A stretch of 64,000 bases of DNA from positions 61,546,756 to 61,610,755 of the forward strand of contig CM060731.1 in the NCBI GenBank assembly GCA_030704615.1. The letters are read 5' to 3'. The position numbers were made by a program, and so were the translations under genes. Numbering within the stretch: the stretch's first letter is position 1; each line of letters opens with the position of its first letter. This stretch comes from Takakia lepidozioides (taxonomy: Eukaryota; Streptophyta; Takakiopsida; Takakiales; Takakiaceae). The notes under the pieces are model-generated. The model searched no databases. It was not told the origin of the DNA and was given only the letters and a program-made list of their open reading frames with translations. Positions 23,216-32,129 of the stretch are shown here, in pieces.

Positions 23216-25000
23216 TTGAAGGATTTGGGAGCACTGAAGGGTCAAGAGATCCGTATTGAGTTGGCCACTGACACGCCAATCTTTCGGAGACCCTATAGAT
23301 ACAGTGACATGGAGAGGTCTTTGATTCAGATGAGGACTCAAGATCTCTGGGAGGCAGGTTTGGTGGAGCTCTCTGGTGGAGAGTATGCTTCAGCCACAGT
23401 GATGCCAGCCAAAAAGGATGTCTATGGCAATTGGACGGAGAGACGTATGTGCGGTGATTACCGGCCTGTAAATCGTCAGACCAAGTCTGATAGGTATGCC
23501 ATGCCGACACCAGAGGAGATCTTTGATGCCATTGGGCATTCCAAGGTCTTTAGCACGTTGGATTTACGATCCGGGTATCACCAGTTGCCGATCAAGGAGG
23601 CGGATAAGCAAAAGACGGCATTCTGGGGGATCAATGAGCACGGGAAGGATTGCCTATACCAGTGGCGGTTCTTACCATTTGGGCTTAAAAACGCTCCCGC
23701 TGAGTTTCAAAGAGTCATGGATAGGATTCTAGCAGGGGTGGAGTTTGCTCGGTGCTACATAGATGACATCATCATCTTTAGTGCTACGGTGGAGGAGCAT
23801 GAGAGACACCTTCAGGGGGTATTTGAGCGCTTGAGGGCGCACGGATTGAAGTTACATCCGGGAAAGTGCAAGTTTTTCCACAACCAGATTGAGTATCTGG
23901 GTCACATGATATATCCTGGAGGATTGGGGGTACAGCAGACTAAGGTAGAGTCCATTGCACAGGTTCCACGCCCCACGGATGTGAGCCGAGTTCAAGCTTT
24001 CATGGGGTTAGCAAACTATTACAAACGGTTTGTTAAGGGATTTAGTGCCATTGCAAAGGCTCTAACCAAGCTGACCAAGGTGGACCAGGAGTGGCAGTGG
24101 GAAGATGAGCAAGAACAAGCTTTTCAAGAGCTCAAGGCGAGGTTGACCTCGGCGCCCATCTTGAGACGACCTATCAGGGGGCGTCCTTTTCAGCTGCATA
24201 CAGTTTGGAGCATGTTGGGGCTTGGAGCGGTGCTCACACAGGTGGATGATGAGGGAAGAGAGTTCGTAGTGGCTTATGCTAGCCGCTCGAACAATGCTGC
24301 AGAGTCTAAGTATAGCTCATATGAGGGAGAATGCTTAGCTGCAGTGTGGGCCGTGGCACACTTCAGGTGCTATCTATATGGCAATCTCTTCACCCTTGTC
24401 ACGGATCACCAACCACTCAAGTGGTTGATGGAGTCAGACAAGCTTACGGGGAAGCTTGCACGGTGGGCACTCATCCTTCAAGAGTATGATTTTCAGGTGG
24501 TGCATCGACCGGGTTTGGTCAATCGCAATGCAGATGGGTTGAGTCGCAATCCATGCACAAGCCAACAGGATGACACTGGAGCTCGGTGGCATGGTGAGAT
24601 GGACGAGGAGATGGTGCCCGGATGGCATGCATCTGCATTTCTGTGTATCTTGGCAGCGGAAGGCCAGGTTGGACCTGCAACAGGGATGACTGTAGATCAA
24701 GTGTCTGAGGACCTTGAGGCCAGCAATGAGCAAGGTGGCGCCAAAGATATACATGAGGATTCAGTTGTGTTGGACTACCTCCGCACTGGAGACACGACAG
24801 CCATTGTGACTGCCAAGGAGAGGGATCGGATCCTACAACGAGCCAAGAGGTTCAAGTGGGAGGGGACACACCTGCTCCGAGTGTGGGAGGATGGTCGAGT
24901 GAGGATTGTGCCTCACCCAACACAGCGGGCACGGTTAGTGCGCCATGCCCATGAGGAGTTGGGGCATTTTGGGGTGCGACGCACTCATAGTCTACTGTAG
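23216..25000 (+). pseudogene. Gypsy reverse transcriptase and RNase H region
   Basis: RT motifs appear in order: MCGDYRPVNRQTKSDRYAMP, FSTLDLRSGYHQLPI, FLPFGLKNAPAEFQRVMD and the catalytic YIDDIIIFS, then LHPGKCKFF and YLGHMIYPGG in the thumb. The RNase H part has SYEGECLAAVWAV and VTDHQPLKWLM, with catalytic Glu and Asp. Its first catalytic motif, normally T-D-x-S before GLGAVLTQ, reads HTVWSMLGLGAVL, so the Asp is Val (GTT). The frame extends upstream to about 23057, and the amber codon at 24998 separates it from the integrase in the same frame. Reverse transcription would need the missing RNase H residue, so this copy is probably inactive. Confidence 0.9.
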
Positions 25001-25021
25001 GGGCAGTATTGGTGGCGTGGT

Positions 25022-26194
25022 ATGCACACAGAGGTGCAACAATTTGTGGCGAGGTGCATGGTGTGTGACAGGGTGCGTGCTTCATTCAACGCCCCTACTC
25101 CACAATTGCACCCTCTTCCGATCATGGGATTGGGCTACAGGTGGAGTCTTGACTTCGCAGGGCCGTTGCCACTGACCATGCGCCACCACAACAAGTACAT
25201 GTTGGTGATGGTGGAGCACTTCTCCAAGTGGATTGAATTGGTTCCATTGCCTGATAAGGCTAGTGAGGGAGCTGCGTATGCATTCTTGGATTGTGTGCTT
25301 AGCCGATTCGGTGCTCCAGCTGAGGTACTCACGGACCAAGGGAGAGAGTTCTTGGGGGAGTTTCGGGCGTTGTGTGACAAGGCCTTGATAGACCACCGCA
25401 CCACTTCTCGGGATCATCCTGAGGCCGATGGCTTGGCAGAGAGAGTTGTTCAGACAGTAAAGAGGGGTTTGCGCAAGTATGGCTTGCAGAAGGGACACCT
25501 AGGAGATTGGGACCTTCAGTTACCCTGGTTAGCCATGGGCTACAGGTTCAGCAAGCAAGCATCACTCGCCTCCTTCTCACCATACTTTCTTCTCTTTGGC
25601 CGAGAGCCGGATTTGCCTACATCCATTCGCAGAGAAGCTGCTACAGTTCTTAACCTTGACGATCCGGACGTGTGGGCACGTGCATGTGAGCAGCGTGCAG
25701 AGTTGTTCAAGAGAGTCATGCCCATGGCTTTCGAGAACCTTGCCATTGCACAACACCGTGATACGTTGAGGTATGCTACCATACGTGGTGGGGGCTATCG
25801 TCCTGGGGTTCGGAGATTCAACCCTGGTGACTATGTCTATCTGCAGCAGACTGCTCCTACGACCCTGGATGTGACTGCAGGACGTGTTATTTTGAGGGTT
25901 CGAGAGGTCTTGCCCTCATGCATCTTGGTCTTGGAGGGTCGGGATAGCATAACTTGGAAGGACCATGTGCGTAATTGTGCGCCATGTCACCTTCCGAATG
26001 TCGATGGCAGGATTGACCCAAACCTGGCAGTGGTATCTGCAAGTTTGAGGTGCATGTTGTGTGGGTCTGCTAAAGGGGCAGCCACCATGCTGGTGTGTGA
26101 TCGATGCTCTAGAGGTTGGCATATGGGATGCTTGACTCCACCTCTTGAGATGGTTCCGGATGGGGATTGGTTATGTCCACATTGCATTGGATAG
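25022..26194 (+). pseudogene. Gypsy integrase with C-terminal PHD finger
   Basis: The zinc-binding (HHCC) domain straddles the amber stop at 24998-25000: HEELGHFGVRRT before it, CMVCDRV after it. The core shows WSLDFAGPLP (first Asp), EVLTDQGREF (second Asp) and EADGLAERVVQTVKR (Glu). NPGDYVYLQQ marks the usual SH3-like C-terminal region. Where plant chromoviruses carry a chromodomain, this frame continues into a Cys4-His-Cys3 PHD finger (26051-26191): CMLCG, MLVCDRCSRGWHMGC and GDWLCPHC, with spacings Cx2C, x11, Cx2C, x4, Hx2C, x14, Cx2C. PHD fingers read histone H3 tails, so a role in target-site choice is a natural inference. Confidence 0.9.
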
Positions 26195-26452
26195 TGGGAG
26201 TGGATACAACCATGGAAGGCTAACAAGAAACGCAAGGCCCAGCTACTAGGAGACCTTGAACACACGAGGTCCTGGCTCAAGTTCACAGATTGCAAGACGG
26301 CGACTAACGATGGGGCTACTCTTGTACCCGGCCTCTTGGTCTATAGGGTTTGAGTGCAATAGGGACAGTGATAGAGGACTTAGTACGGTTGTGGCTATTA
26401 CATCTTGTAGCTATCTGGAGTTAGAGGGACCTATCCACCAGCTAAGGGGGCG

Positions 26453-26981
26453 ATTGTGGCATACTACTTTATTGTGCATATATATGTGGTGTGGTTTGGA
26501 CAGCGATGTAGTTGTGTAGCGATACGTATGCGCACGACAGCTGTCAAGTTAAATAAGCACAGTGTGAAACTAGCTAGAATAAAGCTAGTTATTTGTATTT
26601 AACACTTGGATTTAGGTCAAGTGTTAAATCAGGTGCCAAGTTTAGTTTGACACCTGACCCGTTTTATCTTCACGAGAGCGGCAGTCGCGCGGTTCATCTC
26701 TCTCGAGTTGAGCCTGCGCGACCGAGCTCCTTCATGCGTTTAGATCTGAGTGTGCTTATGATAGGAATGTAGGTTGTTGTGGGGTGGAGTCCCCATAGCT
26801 TGGGGTGCCCCTGGCTCGACTTCTGTTTTAACGAGTGATGCTGTTGGATTCATGTTGTTTCTTGTGTGAACAGTGTGTTCTTAGCTTTTCTATCATTGTG
26901 GCATACTACTTTATTATGCATATATGTGTGGTGTGGTTTGGACAGCGATGTAGTTGTGTAGCGATATGTATGCGCACGACA
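26453..26981 (+). repeat. LTR of the PHD Gypsy, with its start repeated in tandem
   Basis: A purine tract AAGGGGGCGAT ends just before TGTGGCATACTAC at 26457, the expected polypurine tract and LTR start. The 87-bp block at 26453-26539 recurs at 26895-26981 with a few changes. The sequence between includes CTCGAGTTGAGCCTG, GGGGTGCCCCTGGCTCGACT and CGAGTGATG, all with close counterparts in a minus-strand LTR at 51540-51797. The simplest reading is one LTR of about 440 bp followed directly by the first ~85 bp of a second copy. Confidence 0.6.
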
Positions 26982-28715
26982 ATGGGGACGAGCATGCATC
27001 ATCCCTTTCACCTGCTCATTTTCTTTCTAGCTCTCACGTATACACAATCATGTGCAGGTAAAGAGCTCATACAATAGACAAAGAATGCCAACTTAAGATT
27101 TACAGATGCCAGCTGCTTCTTTGTAGAACCCCCCAAATAGAAGCCAAGGTTGCTGAAAGACTGATTGACAGAGATGTAAAAGCTTCCTGAGGCGAGATAT
27201 ATTTGAAAGAAAGAGAAATGAAATGATACTTTCTATTGAAATCCCAAAAGAACTGAAGGGACTAGAGAAAGAATGAAACAAGAAAGGGAGTGGGGCCCTC
27301 AACAAGCAACTGAAAAACAACTGATAATCAAGGGATTGTCTAAGAGTCAAGGACTTTTGTAGATATGCTGCCAAGCATTTCTGATCCTCGTAATGGAAGA
27401 CCTCTATGAAATATTGGCTATCTTGGAATACACAATAGATCACAGAAGAGAAAGAGAAGAAAACATATATCTAGAAAGGAGAGGGCACAGGAAAATCAGG
27501 AGCTCGGAACAAGGAGGCACATTTCCTGTCACACCCAAGTTGTTCCAATCGGACAGAGGGAGACTTCACTATATCTGAGCCACTATGTGCAGTTCATGTT
27601 TGGCTTCAGGCACTTGATCAAACGGTAAAAATTTGAGAAGGTATTTGCAAAGTGTATTACTTCTTGGCTGCATACAAATATATTACAGAACTACCTGGAA
27701 ATACAAAGCTCGCCGAAGATGCTACAATCGTAGGGACACGAGGGGAATTGGATGTATCGAAGTCCCTGCTGGCAACCAGACCATGTTTACTACTGGGATC
27801 TTGCATGACTGGGGCCCAAACCATCTTTCTTCTTGTGGTTGGTATTTGGATTGCCCTCCTTCTGAGACCCCAGCTCCAGAGGTGTCTTTGAGGAGAGAGA
27901 ATGACCGTATTGCAGCCACTGCCGCAGCAGTCGACCTCGACATTCATGAACGAAATTTGAGGACTCTTGAAGAGAAGGAGCCTCCCGCTCAGGATACCCC
28001 AGGTAGAGGAAGAAAGGCAAAGGGAAAAGATGTTGCTGGTGTTGTGGGGAAGGGAAGGGGTAGAGGGAAGGTGGCACAAGGGCAGGGAAGTGTTGCAGAT
28101 TTGGCCCTGTGGAGCATGTCCAGCAGACTCCACCGCATGGTAGGGGATCCGGGAGAAAAAACAAGGGGGTGGTTGATCCCAAGGACCCGTACGCTTCAGG
28201 GTGCTTGATCAACGTAGGAATTCAAAAATGTAATTGCAATGTCTTTCACTTCAGCATATAACTATACTGAGTAACAAAATAAGCTGGAAGGAGAGGGCAT
28301 TCTAAAACTCCAAAGCACTCGTCTCACCCAAGATATTACAATCGTAGGGGCAAAGGCGGAAATTGCTATCTCTGAGCCACATTGATAGTTCATGTTTGGC
28401 TTCAGGGCGCGAGATCAGCGTCACAATTCAAGAAGGCAGTTGCCATGAGTTTGACAACATAACTCTAATGAGTTATACATCGAGCTGTTCCCAGCTCGTT
28501 CCCCAGCGGATCCGCGCAAAGGTAAAAGAGAAGAAGACAAACAGAAGAGAGAACGAGAGGCAGACCAGTAAAGGAGAGGGCACAAAGGGAGCCCATGAAG
28601 ACGGCATAAAGAAGCAGACAGATTAGAAGACAACGGACTTCCACAAAACTGTGCTTGACAGAGTGTTGCAGCACTACGAAGCGAACAAGAGATCACCTGC
28701 CTGCGATGCAATCAG
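26982..28715. other. Repeat-bearing non-coding stretch before the TauD-like fragment
   Basis: Contains the reverse-orientation copy of the dispersed repeat (27180-27420) and a diverged direct duplication: about 27466-27640 resembles 28283-28440, sharing GAGCCAC and AGTTCATGTTTGGCTTCAGG. One open frame, 27633-28208 plus, is 191 codons with a Gly/Lys/Arg-rich tail (GRGRKAKGKD). I do not recognise it, and its Met-less, low-complexity nature argues against a gene. Confidence 0.5.
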
Positions 28716-29157
28716 CATTGCAGCCTTCGAGGCGCTCTCAAAGCCATTGCAACAATTTCTTCTTGGGCTAAAAGCAGAGCATAGCTTCGTCAAGTCATTC
28801 TCGCAGCCCCGGTACCACTACGAAGGTCGAGGGGACCCCAAGGCGCTGTGGGAGGAAGCTGTGAAAGAGCACCCGCCAGTGGTGCACCCTCTCATCCGCA
28901 CTCATCCTGACAGTGGGCGCAAGGCTCTCTTCCTGAGCCAAGGATTCCTGACCCGCATTGTGGATCTGCAAAAGGACGAGAGCGATGCATTGCTGGGATT
29001 TCTGTTTGCGCATGCTACAAAGCCCGAATTCACAGTGAGATGGAGATGGCAAGCCAATGATGTGGCCTTCTGGGACAACCGCATATTGCAGCACTACGGC
29101 GTGGCCGATTACCTTCCGCATCACCGCATCATGAACCGCGCACGTAGAGACACTTAG
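28716..29157 (+). pseudogene. TauD/TfdA-family 2-oxoglutarate dioxygenase, C-terminal half
   Basis: After an acceptor-like AATCAG the frame reads FEALSKPLQQFLLGLKAEHS, VHPLIRTHPDSGRKALFL, FLTRIVDL, RWRWQANDVAFWDNR, ILQHYGVADYLPHHRIMNRA and ends at TAG 29155. The second metal-binding His (QHYGVADY) and the co-substrate Arg (RIMNR) of TauD enzymes are present. The N-terminal half with the HxD metal ligands is not found in the 1.7 kb upstream, which is repeat DNA. Full-length members hydroxylate taurine, sulfonates or related acids using iron and 2-oxoglutarate. It is either the last exon of a gene with a very long intron or a truncated remnant. The stop lies within a few bases of a GGAACCGG-rich transposon-like block, so the natural C-terminus may be altered. 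Confidence 0.72.
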
Positions 29158-29159
29158 GG

Positions 29160-29362
29160 CTACAGCCCACGGGTGGAACCGGAACCCTAAACCCCAAACC
29201 CGGTTCCCACACATGTGGTCGTAGCTGGAACCGCCGGTTCCGGTTCCCACACAATCCCCAATTTCCGGTTCCGGTTCTGCAGAGGCGGGTCCGGTTCCGG
29301 TCCGGTTCCACATAACCGGAACCGGAACCGGCGGTTACCCGGGGCCCAGGCGGGTAACTGCC
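29160..29362. mobile_element. GGAACCGG-rich hAT-like element end
   Basis: Dense GGTTCC, GGAACC and CCGG words fill this block. Its right boundary, reverse-complemented, reads CAGTGTTGGGCAGTTACCCG. This resembles the CAGTGTTGTGCGGG terminus at 9133, suggesting the same broad hAT group. The left terminus and target-site duplication are not visible, so this is a partial copy. Confidence 0.45.
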
Positions 29363-29394
29363 CAACACTGGTTACAACGGTTACTTTGAACAGT

Positions 29395-29547
29395 TGTAGC
29401 TAAGTTCTTTGTCTTCTTCGTACAGAGAAGAAGTGTAATTATTATTACAAAAAAAAATCTAGATCCATGTTTTTCCTCACTCTCTCTAATTACATGCAAT
29501 GATGTATGAGAGTAGATCCTGTGTAATTTGTTACATGGTATCAGAGC
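29395..29547 (+). mobile_element. Short LTR plus primer-binding site (TRIM-like remnant)
   Basis: TGTAGCTAAG at 29395 to GTTACA at 29535 forms a 141-bp TG-to-CA segment. It is followed immediately by TGGTATCAGAGC, the complement of initiator-methionine tRNA used by plant Copia and TRIM elements. No second LTR or plus-strand coding region follows. About 170 bp downstream the opposite-strand Copia integrase frame begins. Confidence 0.6.
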
Positions 29548-29717
29548 TAGATTAGATGAAAAGATAGAGTTTCTTCATGTTCCTTTGAGCATTCAGAGGT
29601 AGTATCTATGGGTATCTTGGGGAATTGAGTAGCGGTAGGAGTTATATCCCCCCCTTCAGCACGAACCAATGATTTTTCATCAAAGATGACATAACGGCTT
29701 AAAAGCATCTTTTTGGT

Positions 29718-31888
29718 TTATTTATCATAGACTTTATAAGCCTTTACCCCTTCTTGTTCTCCATACCCAATTAATATGCATGGGAAACTTTTGTAATCCC
29801 ACTTCTTTCTCAGTTCATCGGGGACATGAACATGAGCTGGACACCCAAAAACCCTAAGATTGCTTAAATCGGGTTTTCTACCATGCCACACCTCAAATGG
29901 GGTAGCATTTGACACTGAGGATGTGAGAGACCGATTTTGGAGATAGCAGACAGTAGCCACTGCCTCTGTCGAAAAAGTCTTTGGCAGTTTTGCCAACTTG
30001 AGCATACACCGTGCACTTTCAACTAGCGTTCTATTTTTTCTTTCTGAAACCCCGTTTTGTTGTGGAGTATAGGCAGTAGTGAATTGATGCACAATCCCAT
30101 TGTGTTGACAGAATTGATTAAACTCATTCGATGCATATTCACCACCGCCGTCTGATCGAAAAACTTTGATGTTTTTTCCTGTTTGTTTTTCAGCATATGT
30201 TTTATAGATCTTGAACTTATCAAACACTTCATTCTTATATTTTAGAAAGTAAATTACTGTGAAGTGTGATTTGTCATCTATAAATGTAGCAAAATACCTT
30301 GTTCCTCCCATTGCTTGAGTTTGCATGGGACCGCATATGTCTGAATGAATAATTTTGAGCACATCAATTGTACGAGTACCTCCACCTTCTGGAAATGCTT
30401 GGCGATGCTGCTTTCCTGCCATACAACTCTGGCATACAGACAATTCTCTTAGTTGTCCACTTAAACCGATAACCATTTCTTTACTTTGCATGTCTTTTAT
30501 GGTTTTCAAATTTAAGTGACCCAATCTCTGATGTGATAGTAGAGCTTGATCTTCCTCTTTTGTTAGTACGGAGAGACCACACTCTGATGTAGGAACACCA
30601 ACACCAACTGGGTATAATGCACCCTGCAATGAACAAGTGATGGCAGTCGGATTTCCTGCCCTTCTTATGGTACACTTATCTAGTACAAACTCAAAGCTTG
30701 TTCCAGCTTGAGTCGATTTACCAACGACAACAAATTCTTTTTCAGCCCTGGTACATGAAGCACGTCTTGTACTTCGGTTCTCAATCCTGATGTAGTACTG
30801 ATTGTTACTGTGTTCTGTCCTACAACTTGTTGAGAGCTATCATCTCCCAGATATATTGGTATGGGAGAATCAAAAAGTTTATAGGAACCGAACCACTCTC
30901 TATGAGGAGACATATGCTGGGACGCACCAGAGTCCAGATACCATGTATCTTTAGAAATGGTGCCAACAGACAAACAAGCAGTAAACAACTGAATACCAAT
31001 TGAATAACTAGAATTTGTTGTATTTGCTTGGGACTTAAATATCCCGTTGGCTTTATCTACTGCCTTAATTCTGCATTCAGCAACGATGTGCCCCTTCTTA
31101 CGACAATAGAAACAAGGTCCTTTCTTTCTTTTGGAGTCATTTCGAACATAAGAGGAGCTTCCACTTCCCTCTTGATTTCTCTTGTTGGATTTTTGACCGA
31201 ATCCATTTTGACACTGATAGTTGCCTTTGTTCCACCTTTTGTCTTTATTGCCTGGAGGGCTTGTGTAAAATGTTGAAGATGACGCGTTCCCTTTTCTCGA
31301 GGAACTACTATTCATGGCTTCTTGCTGTTGTAGTCTTCCACATAACGTTGGATAAGATAGTTCAGGGTTGTTGTCCACGGTTGTTACAAACGACCGCCAT
31401 GAAGGAGGCAAACTCGATAGGAGTTGTATTACAGCCTCATCATCTGAGATCTCCAAGCCGGCTGCAACCATGTGGTTTAACATGCCTTGGAATGATTCCA
31501 AGAATGCTGTAACAGGTTCTCCTAATTCCTTCATTTCCATTCCCATGAATTTCTTCTTAAGCATTAATTGTGTGGCTCTATCAGTATGTTCATAGAGCCT
31601 CGTGAAGTATTCCCAAACTTCACTGGTCGTATCAAGATTTCTGACCATCGCTAATTGACTGTCTCCTCAGTTCAGAAGGATGTCACACTTGGCTCTAGCG
31701 TTCTTAAGTTGTCAGGCCTTCTGCTCGTCAGGATCATCTGACCCTCGGTCTTGATCAACACCTTTTACTACATTCAGTAAATCATTTCTTAGCAATAGAA
31801 TTTCAATTTTTATTTTCCAAATTCTAAAATTTGTGCCATTTAGTTTTTCAATCATTATGGAACGATGCTCAGAAGGTACCGATGCCAT
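29718..31888 (-). pseudogene. Copia retrotransposon fragment: gag, protease and integrase
   Basis: The minus-strand ATG at 31888 starts gag: EKLNGTNFRIWKIKIEILLL, an in-frame stop after DPDEQKA, then VWEYFTRLYE and FLESFQGMLNHM. A zinc knuckle CFYCRKKGHIVAEC and protease active site WYLDSGASQHMSPH follow. The integrase frame (29718-30629) shows SHQRLGHLNLKT, VCQSCMAGKQHRQAF, IIHSDICGPM, VFRSDGGGEYAS and TPQQNGVSERKNRTL, ending near AYKVYDK. Reverse transcriptase and RNase H are absent, and similarity stops near 29700. The other Copia half on the same strand lies at 18358-19545, in the order expected of one interrupted element, but about 1 kb of pol between them is missing. Confidence 0.9.
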
Positions 31889-32129
31889 GGCAGACTCTGA
31901 TTGTTAGATCAGATTAGTACCACGGATCAGCAGCGCTTATGGTTGATGGTGTGCACTAATTGTTGGATCAGGCTAGTACCACAACCAAGTAGAACTGCTT
32001 ACCCTTTTATTTTGATATCTCTTAATCCTCAATCATATTGATGAAGGACTTGGAAAGATAAGAGAATGAACACATTCCACATGAGAATATTGTATCTATG
32101 TTTTCTTTGAATCTACTAGAGAATGAGCC
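31889..32129. other. Leader region of the minus-strand Copia, with short direct repeats
   Basis: Two copies of a block like TTGTTRGATCAGRYTAGTACC lie at about 31900 and 31959. The expected primer-binding site TGGTATCAGAGC is not intact here; only ATCAGAGTCTG is seen on the minus strand. No complete LTR was recognised. Confidence 0.4.

Larger units (their letters stand above)
22870..26194 (+). mobile_element. Ty3/Gypsy element with PHD-finger integrase, 5'-truncated
   Basis: One reading frame runs from about 22870 to 26194 and is interrupted only by amber stops at 23054-23056 and 24998-25000. Order: a short acidic linker, reverse transcriptase, RNase H, zinc-binding and integrase core, then a PHD finger. 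Gag and protease are missing; the left side abuts an opposite-strand chromodomain Gypsy. LTR sequence follows at 26457 behind a purine tract. The near-continuous frame suggests a fairly young copy despite its defects. Confidence 0.88.

Noticed and set aside
24434-25498. Minus-strand frames inside the PHD Gypsy
   Set aside because: Antisense shadows of the long plus-strand pol frame.
27633-28208. 191-codon plus-strand frame with a Gly/Lys/Arg-rich tail
   Set aside because: No domain recognised, low-complexity end, overlaps repeat DNA and equally long frames on the other strand.
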